From NCBI GenBank assembly GCA_900541885.1, contig UQKW01000040.1, forward strand, positions 1 through 13,349: a stretch of 13,349 nucleotides of DNA. The letters are read 5' to 3'. The position numbers were made by a program, and so were the translations under genes. Positions 6,116 through 13,071 of the stretch are shown one piece after another (position 1 is the stretch's first letter; each line of letters opens with the position of its first letter). A model generated the notes under the pieces. That model did no database searches. It had not been told where the DNA came from and worked only from the letters and a program-made list of their open reading frames with translations. The stretch is from an uncultured Collinsella sp. (GTDB taxonomy: Bacteria > Actinomycetota > Coriobacteriia > Coriobacteriales > Coriobacteriaceae).

Positions 6116-7326
6116 TGGGTATCGCCGATCACATCAAGAACGGAATATCGCGTCGCGGCTTTGTACTCGGTGGGGCTGCCGCGGGCGCTGCCACGGTGCT
6201 TGCCGGATGCTCGAAAAAAACGGGTACCAGCGATGATGCCGCCGGCGAGCCGCAGGTTATCAAGGACGATTCCAAAATCATCTCGATTACGGATGAGTAT
6301 GAGGCTGTCGACATCGATCTTGAGCCGGCGTCATCGTGGACGCTGCCTCTGGGTACGCTGCTGTACTACTGCGACGGCGATTACGCCGCGGCGATGATGG
6401 CGCCCGCATCGGCACTGCACGCCAACACACTCGGCGTGCTCAACCTGGGCGATGGCTCGCTTACCACATTAATCGAGGATCCTATCGAGGGCACGGGATA
6501 CGCATTCTACGATGTCCGTGCCGGCGACGGCGTATTCGCGTGGGTTGAGATGAACTTTGCCAATTCATCGTGGAAGCTCTACGCTCAAAATCTGTCGGGC
6601 GCTTCGCTCTCTGGCGACGTGGTTGAGCTCGATCGAGGTGGCAAGGACTATGATCCGCCCCTGTTCACGGCGTTCGGGTCATCAGTCATCTGGTATAAAA
6701 TGCCTTCGGCAGGCGGCAATAAAACGAGTAGTGATTCGTTTTGCTATCGTCGCTCGCTTGATGAATCCAAGGCCGAGGTAATTTGGAAATCGACGGGCCG
6801 CTTTGCATCGGCCCCGCGCGCGAGCGACGGCATTTTGACCATCTCGCCGCGTGTCCGCAACGACGAGGGCGTCTACTACGGCATAACGGCAATCGATCTG
6901 ACCGACGGCAACAACACCAAACGTGCCCAGCTAGTTCTTCCCTCGTCAGTCTCGCCTTTCGAGGCCGTATATATGGGCGATACCTTCGTGTTTTCTATCG
7001 AGGCGACCTATAGTGGCGTGGGCAGCCTGGGCAACATGGGCACGTATATCGGTAATGAGGGAGGGCCGTATCTCTTCCTGTCCCGCGAGCCGCTTGCATG
7101 TGCGGCTGGCAAGAAGAATAAATACCTTGTTAAGGTACAGGCGTCGCATTTCCTGATCGACACCTCTGCCAAGACCTATGGCTCGCTGCTGTCGCCCGAC
7201 CGCGCTTTGGAGTATGGCGATTATCCAGCTACGGCGGGAAAGTCGGACTCATTCCTTACGTACGCCACGGTGCGCAACAGCCAGGGTATACCAGAGACGG
7301 TCACTGCACGCCTATTCTCTCTTTAA
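6115..7326 (+). CDS. Tat-exported lipoprotein of unknown function
   Basis: 403 residues. The N-terminus has a twin-arginine signal (SRRGFVLGG, Arg13-Arg14), an Ala/Gly-rich hydrophobic stretch and a lipobox VLAGC with Cys32, so the protein should be folded in the cytoplasm, exported by Tat and lipid-anchored outside. A Ser/Thr/Asp-rich linker follows. The rest is rich in short beta-prone segments with recurring aromatic strands (LLYYCDGDY, GVFAWVEM, SVIWYKM), which suggests a beta-propeller-like fold; this is inferred from composition and I recognise no family. The start overlaps the TSCPD stop by one base. A two-component system follows 153 bases later, so it might be a partner or target of that system, but nothing in the sequence proves it. 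Confidence 0.85.
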   Translation: MGIADHIKNGISRRGFVLGGAAAGAATVLAGCSKKTGTSDDAAGEPQVIKDDSKIISITDEYEAVDIDLEPASSWTLPLGTLLYYCDGDYAAAMMAPASALHANTLGVLNLGDGSLTTLIEDPIEGTGYAFYDVRAGDGVFAWVEMNFANSSWKLYAQNLSGASLSGDVVELDRGGKDYDPPLFTAFGSSVIWYKMPSAGGNKTSSDSFCYRRSLDESKAEVIWKSTGRFASAPRASDGILTISPRVRNDEGVYYGITAIDLTDGNNTKRAQLVLPSSVSPFEAVYMGDTFVFSIEATYSGVGSLGNMGTYIGNEGGPYLFLSREPLACAAGKKNKYLVKVQASHFLIDTSAKTYGSLLSPDRALEYGDYPATAGKSDSFLTYATVRNSQGIPETVTARLFSL

Positions 7327-7385
7327 GCTTAGAGGGGTTAAAAAGGCGCCAACAGGGGAATAAACGCGTTGTAATTGTGAGTACC

Positions 7386-7424
7386 GCCCGCCGAGCTGCC
7401 GCGTCATAGCGGCATCCGGCGGGC
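7386..7424 (+). terminator. Strong two-part hairpin after the lipoprotein gene
   Basis: GCCCGCCG (7386-7393) pairs with CGGCGGGC (7417-7424). Inside, TGCCGC (7397-7402) pairs with GCGGCA (7409-7414) around loop GTCATA. It is very stable but lacks a following T run, so it may end or protect the upstream transcript or act in the leader of the regulator gene. It starts 60 bases after the lipoprotein stop. Confidence 0.45.
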
Positions 7425-7479
7425 TCAGGTGCGTTAAAATGGGCTTGTTCTTAGCTAATTGAGACAGGGGGGCCGTGTT

Positions 7480-8202
7480 ATGGCTTCAGATGCAAAAAAG
7501 ATTCTGCTGGTCGAGGATGAGAAGGCAATCCGTGACGCCGTCGCTGCCTATCTCGAGCGCGAAGGCTACTGGGTTGTGGGCGTCGGCGACGGCCAGTCCG
7601 CGATCGAGGAGTTCGAGAAGCATCAGTTCGACCTGGTCGTGCTCGACCTTATGCTCCCCAAGATTCCCGGCGAGCGCGTTTGCCGCACCATTCGCGATAC
7701 CTCGGATGTCCCCATCATCATGCTGACGGCTAAGGGCGAGATCGAGGACCGTATTATCGGTCTTGAGCTCGGCGCCGACGACTATCTGATTAAGCCGTTC
7801 TCGCCGCGCGAGCTCGTCGCCCGCGTTCGCGCTCTGTTCCGCCGTGCCCATCAGGCCGACGAGCCCGCCGTCGAGGTACTCGACTTCGGCGATCTGGTCA
7901 TCGATATCTCGGGCCACAAGATCTTGGTCGAGGGCAAGGAAGTCGATCTGACGGCTTCCGAGTTTAAGCTGCTTACCACGCTTGCCCGCCATCCCGGCCG
8001 TGTGTATAACCGCATGGAGCTGGTCGAGAAAGTGCTCGGGTATGACTTTGAGGGCTATGAGCGCACCATCGATAGCCACGTGAAGAATCTTCGCGCCAAG
8101 CTGGGCGATGATCCCAAGAAGCCCAAGTGGCTCTACACCGTCCATGGTGTCGGCTATCGCTTCGAGGCTCCGGCCAAGACCGATAAGTCGGACGAGAAAT
8201 AG
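7480..8202 (+). CDS. OmpR/PhoB-family response regulator
   Basis: 240 residues. The receiver domain (about 7-120) has the acidic pair Glu12-Asp13, phosphoacceptor Asp56 (VLDLMLP), Thr83 (MLTA) and Lys105 (KPF). The C-terminal winged-helix domain (about 136-232) has the usual features of the family (LTASEFKLL, YERTIDSHVKNLRAKL, YTVHGVGYRF) and should bind direct repeats in target promoters. I chose the ATG at 7480 because AGGGGGG (7466-7472) lies seven bases upstream; an in-frame TTG at 7459 lies before that site. The cognate kinase starts 11 bases after the stop, so the two form an operon. The signal and regulon cannot be read from the sequence. Confidence 0.95.
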   Translation: MASDAKKILLVEDEKAIRDAVAAYLEREGYWVVGVGDGQSAIEEFEKHQFDLVVLDLMLPKIPGERVCRTIRDTSDVPIIMLTAKGEIEDRIIGLELGADDYLIKPFSPRELVARVRALFRRAHQADEPAVEVLDFGDLVIDISGHKILVEGKEVDLTASEFKLLTTLARHPGRVYNRMELVEKVLGYDFEGYERTIDSHVKNLRAKLGDDPKKPKWLYTVHGVGYRFEAPAKTDKSDEK

Positions 8203-8213
8203 GGAAATCACAT

Positions 8214-9779
8214 ATGACACCTGCGCGCTTTGAAATCGGACAAAAGCACAAGCAGGAGAGCGAGGCGGGTTCCAAGGCTAGTTGGAACACGCCTCGTTCC
8301 GATTCACGGCCAACGATGAGCTATCCCTCGCGCATGGCACTTGCTTTTGCTCTGACATCGCTCATGACGGTATTGGTGCTGGTGGGCGTTGTCTCTGTTG
8401 TGTGGGGCACGGTCTTTTCGGATTACACACGCTCCAATATCGTCGAAATCGCAAACTCCGCTGCCGAGAAGTTGGCGACCTCATATGAGGAAAACGGCTC
8501 TTGGACCGCGGGAGAACTGCGCACGGTCGCAACGTCGAGTTTAGTTTCCGACGATCTGGGCATGCAGGTCGTCAATAAAAAGGGTGTGATCGTTTATGAC
8601 GATTCCTGGCCCTCGGCAAGCGCCACCGCCGATGTACGCGAAAACCAGGCTACGACCGACGACACGAGCGGCAAGAGGGCATCGCATAGCCCTGTCTCGT
8701 CTGCTCCAACCGACTCCGATAGCGTTGCTAACGTCGAGATTGTAACGTCTTCCGGCGAGCATGTCGGACAGGTAAAGCTGTGGGCCATCGGCTCCGACGC
8801 TCTGCTCACCAAGGCGGACTCTGCGTTTAGGGAGAAGACCTTTAACGCCATGGCCCTCGCCGCGGTTGTTGCAATCTGCATTTCGGTCGTTATCGGATCG
8901 CTCGTGTCGCGCATGCTCACCAAACCGATTCATCGCATCACCAGTACCGCAAAGCAAATCCGTGACGGCGACCTGTCGGCTCGCACGGGGCTGCGCGGCG
9001 ATGACGAGATCGATCAGCTGGGAGAGACCTTCGACGAGATGGCCACCTCACTCGAAAAGGATATGAAGCACGAAAAGCGCCTGACCTCTGATGTTGCCCA
9101 CGAGCTGCGCACGCCGCTCATGGCCATGCTGGCAACGGTCGAGGCCATGCAAGACGGTGTGTATCCCACCGACGATGAGCATTTGGAGACCGTTGCTTCC
9201 GAGACGCGTCGCCTGGCTCGTCTGGTGCAGCAGATGCTCGACCTATCGCGTATGGAAAACAGCACGGCTCCGCTCAATCTAGAACCGGTGGACATGGTTC
9301 CGTTCGTGCGATCGATTGTGAACGGCCAGGAGCGTCTGTTTGCCGACCGTGACCTTCGTCTTCGCTTTGCAGATGAAACCCAAGGGCACGACGATGTCGT
9401 CGAGGCCGATCCCGACATGATCACGCAATGTGTTATCAACCTCATGAGTAACGCCATGCGCTATACCCCCGAGGGGGGTTGGGTCGTGGTGTCGGTGCTT
9501 AGCGACCGCAAGCACGTCGATATCGCGGTTTCGGATACGGGCATCGGTATCGCCAAGGATGATTTGTCGCGCATCTTCGGTCGTTTTTGGCGTGCCGACG
9601 CTAGTCGCGCCCGCGAGGCGGGTGGCCTGGGCGTGGGGCTCGCCGTGACCAAGCAGATTGTCGAACGTCATCACGGCTACATATCCGTGGAGTCGGAGCT
9701 TGGAAAGGGTACGACTTTTACGATTCATCTGCCTCGCGAGCACACGGCGGACGCGGCATCTACTACAATGGAGCACTAG
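8214..9779 (+). CDS. Membrane sensor histidine kinase
   Basis: 521 residues, partner of the preceding regulator. A polar cytoplasmic N-terminus of about 40 residues leads into TM1 (about 43-68). The extracytoplasmic sensor region (about 69-208) contains a Ser/Thr/Asp-rich, probably flexible stretch (133-172). TM2 is about 211-232, followed by a HAMP domain (about 232-285). The H-box is SDVAHELRTP with His296, the N-box QCVINLMSNAMRYTP (Asn409, Asn413), then DTGIGI (Asp441), FGRFWR and GGLGVGL. All catalytic motifs are intact, so it should autophosphorylate His296 and pass phosphate to Asp56 of the regulator. AGGGAA precedes the ATG. An internal Met35 (MSYPSR) lacks a ribosome binding site and is less likely to be the start. 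The ligand is unknown. Confidence 0.95.
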   Translation: MTPARFEIGQKHKQESEAGSKASWNTPRSDSRPTMSYPSRMALAFALTSLMTVLVLVGVVSVVWGTVFSDYTRSNIVEIANSAAEKLATSYEENGSWTAGELRTVATSSLVSDDLGMQVVNKKGVIVYDDSWPSASATADVRENQATTDDTSGKRASHSPVSSAPTDSDSVANVEIVTSSGEHVGQVKLWAIGSDALLTKADSAFREKTFNAMALAAVVAICISVVIGSLVSRMLTKPIHRITSTAKQIRDGDLSARTGLRGDDEIDQLGETFDEMATSLEKDMKHEKRLTSDVAHELRTPLMAMLATVEAMQDGVYPTDDEHLETVASETRRLARLVQQMLDLSRMENSTAPLNLEPVDMVPFVRSIVNGQERLFADRDLRLRFADETQGHDDVVEADPDMITQCVINLMSNAMRYTPEGGWVVVSVLSDRKHVDIAVSDTGIGIAKDDLSRIFGRFWRADASRAREAGGLGVGLAVTKQIVERHHGYISVESELGKGTTFTIHLPREHTADAASTTMEH

Positions 9780-9838
9780 CTTTTCGCTATTCGGTGAAGG
9801 AGGGGTTTCGTCTCTGCCGCTCCGAGTTTGCGAAAACG

Positions 9839-9856
9839 TGCGGGAAAGAACCCGCA
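9839..9856 (+). promoter_or_regulatory. Hairpin in the purC leader region
   Basis: TGCGGG-AAAGAA-CCCGCA forms a perfect 6-bp hairpin between the kinase stop and the purC start, 18 bases before the purC ribosome binding site. It has no T run (ATTACTG follows), so it is not a classic terminator. I see no convincing promoter or known purine operator in 9780-9888, so purC could be expressed partly from the upstream genes. Confidence 0.35.
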
Positions 9857-9888
9857 TTACTGTCGTATTTTGGTAAGGAGTGACTCAC

Positions 9889-10776
9889 GTGACTACGATG
9901 GAGCGTCGTCCGGATTCCCGTGGCAAGGTTCGTGATATCTATGATGCCGGTGAAAACCTGCTGATGGTCGCCACCGACCGCATTTCTGCGTTCGACTTCA
10001 TTCTTCCCGACGAGATTCCGTTTAAGGGAGAGGTGCTCAACCGCATCTCGGCATTCTGGTTCGATAAGTTTGCCGACATTGTTCCCAACCACCTCGTCTC
10101 CATCGACCCGGCGGATTTCCCCGAGGAGTTTGCCGAGTATCGTGACTACCTCGCAGGCCGCGCCATGCTGGTCAAGAAGGCCCAGACGATTCCTATCGAG
10201 TGCATCGTCCGCGGCTATCTGACCGGTTCGGGCAAGAAGACCTATGACGAGAACGGCACCGTCTGCGGCATTCAGCTGCCCGAGGGTCTGACCGAGGCCT
10301 CCAAGCTTCCCGAGCCGCTGTTCACGCCGTCCACGAAGGCCGAGATCGGCGACCACGACGAGAACATTTCGTTCGAGCGTTGCTGCGAGATCGTGGGTGA
10401 GGATATCGCAGCGCAGATTCGCGACCTGTCCCTCAAGATTTACAAGGCTGCCGCCGAGTATGCAGCGACCCGTGGCATCATCATTGCCGACACCAAGTTC
10501 GAGTTCGGTGTCATCGATGGCAAGGTTACGCTGATCGACGAGTGCCTCACGCCCGACTCCAGCCGTTTCTGGCCTGCTGCCAGCTACGAGGAGGGCAAGA
10601 TCCAGCCCAGCTACGACAAACAATTCGTCCGCAATTGGCTCAAAGCCAACTGGGATATGACGGGGGAGACCCCGCACCTGCCCGCCGAGGTCATCGATGG
10701 CACGTCCGAGCGCTATCGCGAGGCCTTCCAGATCATCACGGGCTCCCAGTTCACAAGCATGAAGGAGAACGCATAA
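9889..10776 (+). CDS. purC: Phosphoribosylaminoimidazole-succinocarboxamide synthase
   Basis: 295 residues with a GTG start. It joins CAIR and aspartate with ATP to give SAICAR, the substrate that PurB then cleaves. Family motifs: GKVRDIYD (12-19) in the ATP site, ATDRISAFD (28-36), PIECIVRGY (102-110), the signature IADTKFEFG (199-207), and LIDECLTPDSSRFW (215-228). GTG at 9889 is chosen because AAGGAG (9875-9880) is eight bases upstream; an in-frame GTG at 9880 overlaps that site, and ATG at 9898 is rather far from it. The length is that of the longer, yeast-like bacterial form. The stop codon is directly followed by the start of the next gene. Confidence 0.96.
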   Translation: MTTMERRPDSRGKVRDIYDAGENLLMVATDRISAFDFILPDEIPFKGEVLNRISAFWFDKFADIVPNHLVSIDPADFPEEFAEYRDYLAGRAMLVKKAQTIPIECIVRGYLTGSGKKTYDENGTVCGIQLPEGLTEASKLPEPLFTPSTKAEIGDHDENISFERCCEIVGEDIAAQIRDLSLKIYKAAAEYAATRGIIIADTKFEFGVIDGKVTLIDECLTPDSSRFWPAASYEEGKIQPSYDKQFVRNWLKANWDMTGETPHLPAEVIDGTSERYREAFQIITGSQFTSMKENA

Positions 10777-11352
10777 GTGAGTACCCGTAGCGCCACGAAC
10801 AAGCGCACGCAATCCCACGAAGTTACCGGGGTTGCGCGCAAGTCCGCCGCATCTGCTAAGCCCGCCCGCCAGGCAGCGAGCTCCGTTCGCGTCGTGCCGG
10901 CATCATCCAAGGCACGCCGCAAGGAGCTCGAGAAGGGCGAAAACCTGGAAGGTCTTTCCAAGGAGGAAAAGCGCGCCCGCAAGGCCAAACAGCGTGCCCG
11001 CGAGGATCGCATCTACACGGTGTCGAATATCCTCCTCAAGCAGGATGAGGACTACACCAAGCGCCGTCGTATCTGGTGGGCCGTGCTCGCCATCGGCATG
11101 GTACTCGTCGTGGCAATTTGGGCTTCGCTCTACTTCGCTCCCGGCGGCACGGTGTCCAGCCCCGTCCAGATGGTCGGCATCGTTTTGTCCTATGTCATCA
11201 TTCTGGGTGATTTTATCTACGACTTCGTTCGTATTCGTCCCCTGCGCAACATGTACCGCGCGCAGGCCGAGGGCATGTCCGAGAACAAGCTTAACGCTCT
11301 TATTGAGCGTGCGGCTGCCGAGGAGGACAAGAAGGACTCCAAGAAGAAGTAG
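10777..11352 (+). CDS. Two-span membrane protein of unknown function
   Basis: 191 residues with a GTG start that abuts the purC TAA; AAGGAG (10762-10767) lies inside the end of purC, nine bases upstream, so translation is probably coupled. Residues 1-80 are hydrophilic, Ala/Ser/Lys/Arg-rich and probably disordered, with a charged, possibly coiled-coil stretch around 43-77. Two transmembrane segments follow (about 99-121 and 131-152) joined by a short loop, then a charged tail ending KKDSKKK. The basic flanks suggest both termini are cytoplasmic. The plan recalls small actinobacterial membrane proteins such as DUF3043, but I do not see that family's motifs and make no assignment. Confidence 0.8.
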   Translation: MSTRSATNKRTQSHEVTGVARKSAASAKPARQAASSVRVVPASSKARRKELEKGENLEGLSKEEKRARKAKQRAREDRIYTVSNILLKQDEDYTKRRRIWWAVLAIGMVLVVAIWASLYFAPGGTVSSPVQMVGIVLSYVIILGDFIYDFVRIRPLRNMYRAQAEGMSENKLNALIERAAAEEDKKDSKKK

Positions 11353-11382
11353 CGTTTGCATTCATACTTATCGCTAAGATAT

Positions 11383-11413
11383 AAGGCGCGTCGTTTTTGC
11401 GGCGCGCCTTTTT
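11383..11413 (+). terminator. Rho-independent terminator of the purC operon
   Basis: AAGGCGCGTCG (11383-11393) pairs with CGGCGCGCCTT (11400-11410), including one T-G wobble, around loop TTTTTG. The T run 11409-11413 follows. It ends the purC-membrane protein transcript 31 bases after the stop codon. Confidence 0.9.
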
Positions 11414-11441
11414 ACTGTTCTATAGATAGATGGAGTGGCAC

Positions 11442-12722
11442 ATGATTCGAGCTGCCCTGACGGTCGAAGAGGCTCTGGAGGGCATGAAGGCCCTGGAGCC
11501 CAAGATTAAAAACTACGCGCGCCTGGTCGTCTGCAAGGGCGTAAACGTCAAACCCGGCCAGGAGGTTGTCGTTCAGTCTCCGGTCGAGTGCGCGCCGTTT
11601 GCCCGCGTGGTGGTCGCGGAGGCTTATGCCGCCGGCGCTGGCCACGTGACGGTCATTTGGGCCGATGATGCCGTGACGAGGCTCACGTACGAGCATGTCG
11701 ATAAAAGCTATTTTGAGCAGACGCCCGAGTGGAAGCGCCTGCAGCTGGATTCCCTGGCCCAGGATGGTGCCTGCTTTATCTTTATCGAGGGTGCGGATCC
11801 TGCGGCTCTCAAGGGTATCGATCCCGCCAAGCCCGCTGCAGCTTCTAAGGCAAGGAACACGCAGTGCAAGGTCTTGCGCCGTGGACTGGACTACAACATC
11901 AACCCGTGGTGTATCGCCGGCGCTCCGGTCGTGGCTTGGGCGCGCGAGGTGTTCCCGGGAGACGCCGATGAGGTTGCAATCTATAAGCTGTGGAATGCGA
12001 TTCTGCACACCGCTCGTGCCGATGGCCAGGACCCGGAGAGCGACTGGGAGCTTCATGACGCGGCGTTCGAAAAGAACTTGCGCTTCCTGAACGACAATCG
12101 TTTTGACCGCCTGCATTACACCTCGGCAAATGGAACCGATCTGACGATTGGTATGACGAAGGGTCACGAGTGGGCCGGCGGCAAGGGCAAGACGCCCGAT
12201 GGGCACCCCTTCTTCCCCAACATTCCCACCGAGGAAGTCTTCACTTCGCCCGATCGCATGCGCGCCGACGGTATCGTGTACTCGGCCATGCCGCTCATCC
12301 ATCACGGCAATAAGGTCGAAGATTTTTGGATTAAGTTCGAGGGCGGCCGCGTGGTGGACTACGACGCCCGCGTGGGCAAGGCAACGCTCGCAAGTATCAT
12401 CGATACTGACGAGGGCGCTGCTCACCTGGGAGAGGTCGCGCTCATTTCCAAGAACACGCCGATCCGCGAAAGTGGTGTTCTGTTCTACGATACGCTCTAT
12501 GACGAGAACGCTAGCTGCCATCTCGCGCTAGGTGTCGGTTTCCCCGAATGCATCGAGGGTGGGTATGACATGTCCAAGGAGGAGCTTCTGGAGCATGGCG
12601 TTAACGTCTCGAGCACGCACGTCGATTTTATGATCGGCACGGACGACATCGATATTGTGGGCATTACGCCTGATGGACGTGAAGTTGTGATTTTCCAGAA
12701 CGGCCAATGGAGTTGGGAATAG
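11442..12722 (+). CDS. M29-family metallo-aminopeptidase
   Basis: 426 residues, cytoplasmic, of the AmpS/PepS/aminopeptidase T family, which removes N-terminal residues from peptides with a two-metal centre. Family features: EEVFTSPD with probable ligand Glu265, LGEVAL with Glu331, NASCHLALG with His360, and STHVDFMIG with His393 and Asp395; Tyr349 and Tyr353 lie in the usual active-site region. Length matches the family. I prefer the ATG at 11442 (GGAG at 11432-11435, six bases upstream) over the ATG at 11430, which has no ribosome binding site and adds only four residues. A TATAGA hexamer (11421-11426) just upstream may be part of a promoter, but no good -35 is visible. The strong terminator before it makes it an independent unit. 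The tRNA-Lys promoter begins inside its last codons. Confidence 0.93.
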   Translation: MIRAALTVEEALEGMKALEPKIKNYARLVVCKGVNVKPGQEVVVQSPVECAPFARVVVAEAYAAGAGHVTVIWADDAVTRLTYEHVDKSYFEQTPEWKRLQLDSLAQDGACFIFIEGADPAALKGIDPAKPAAASKARNTQCKVLRRGLDYNINPWCIAGAPVVAWAREVFPGDADEVAIYKLWNAILHTARADGQDPESDWELHDAAFEKNLRFLNDNRFDRLHYTSANGTDLTIGMTKGHEWAGGKGKTPDGHPFFPNIPTEEVFTSPDRMRADGIVYSAMPLIHHGNKVEDFWIKFEGGRVVDYDARVGKATLASIIDTDEGAAHLGEVALISKNTPIRESGVLFYDTLYDENASCHLALGVGFPECIEGGYDMSKEELLEHGVNVSSTHVDFMIGTDDIDIVGITPDGREVVIFQNGQWSWE

Positions 12723-12741
12723 TCCCAGACCGTGGTACAAT
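12713..12741 (+). promoter_or_regulatory. Promoter of tRNA-Lys, overlapping the aminopeptidase 3' end
   Basis: TTGGGA (12713-12718) and TACAAT (12736-12741) are separated by 17 bases. The -35 lies in the last codons of the aminopeptidase gene. The -10 ends nine bases before the mature tRNA, leaving almost no leader. Confidence 0.7.
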
Positions 12742-12750
12742 GCCACCCGC

Positions 12751-12823
12751 GGGCCGTTAGCTCAGCTGGCAGAGCAGGGGACTTTTAATCCCAAGGTCCA
12801 GGGTTCGAACCCCTGACGGCCCA
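12751..12823 (+). tRNA. tRNA-Lys (anticodon TTT), CCA not encoded
   Basis: The acceptor strands GGGCCGT and ACGGCCC pair fully. The anticodon loop CTTTTAA gives anticodon TTT (Lys). The T-arm is CAGGG-TTCGAAC-CCCTG. The discriminator is A12823. The next three bases are CCC, not CCA, so the tail must be added after transcription. A duplicate of its last 19-base block occurs at 12986-13004 and there continues with a complete CCA. Confidence 0.96.
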
Positions 12824-12838
12824 CCCAAAGATTGTTGA

Positions 12839-12868
12839 GACGGTCAACTTCGGTTGGCCGTCTTTTTT
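12839..12868 (+). terminator. Rho-independent terminator after tRNA-Lys
   Basis: GACGGTCAAC (12839-12848) pairs with GTTGGCCGTC (12853-12862), one T-G wobble, around a TTCG tetraloop closed by C-G, a very stable RNA loop. Six T residues follow. A near copy with compensating base changes lies at 13016-13044. Confidence 0.93.
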
Positions 12869-12879
12869 GTCGCCCTTTC

Positions 12880-13005
12880 ATGGGTTCGGACCCGTCGGGG
12901 CGCGGAGCTGAGTAAACGCGTGAGCGTTTGCCAGCGCAGCGCGCAAGGCGCGAAAGCGCCGCAGCGGCCGCCTGCGAAGCAGGCTGAACCCCTGACGGCC
13001 CACCA
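12880..13005 (+). repeat. Structured tRNA-tail repeat (tRNA-Lys locus)
   Basis: Non-coding and laid out like unit 1 at the tRNA-Gly locus. It starts with a T-arm-like imperfect palindrome (12880-12895), then a small CCC/GGG hairpin (12891-12899). H1 is GCTG-AG-TAAACGC with loop GTGA and GCGTTTG-C-CAGC (12907-12935). H2 is GGCGC-GAAA-GCGCC (12947-12960), H3 GCCTGC-GAA-GCAGGC (12970-12984). The 19-base copy of the tRNA-Lys 3' end (12986-13004) plus the last A gives CCA. GGGTTC (12882-12887) can pair with GAACCC (12986-12991) to enclose the unit. Two loops are GNRA tetraloops, which points to RNA. Stem bases differ from the Gly locus while pairing is kept. Confidence 0.72.
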
Positions 13006-13015
13006 TGGAATAGAA

Positions 13016-13044
13016 AGCGATCAACTCCGGTTGGTCGCTTTTTT
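13016..13044 (+). terminator. Second, duplicated terminator at the tRNA-Lys locus
   Basis: AGCGATCAAC (13016-13025) pairs with GTTGGTCGCT (13030-13039) around loop TCCG, with a T run at 13039-13044. It aligns with the tRNA-Lys terminator over the stem, T run and following T-arm-like block; the G-C pair of the first copy has become A-T here, so the stem is kept. It follows the duplicated tRNA tail at the same kind of distance as the first follows the real tRNA. Confidence 0.88.
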
Positions 13045-13055
13045 GTTGCCGGTGC

Positions 13056-13071
13056 ACGGGTTCGAACCCGT
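13056..13071 (+). repeat. 16-bp perfect palindrome containing a T-arm core
   Basis: ACGGGTTCGAACCCGT is its own reverse complement. It occupies the place, 11 bases after the second T run, that the imperfect palindrome 12880-12895 occupies after the first terminator. It resembles the T-arm core GGGTTCGAAC but lacks the third pair of a normal T-stem. It may be the left end of a second, truncated unit. Confidence 0.7.
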
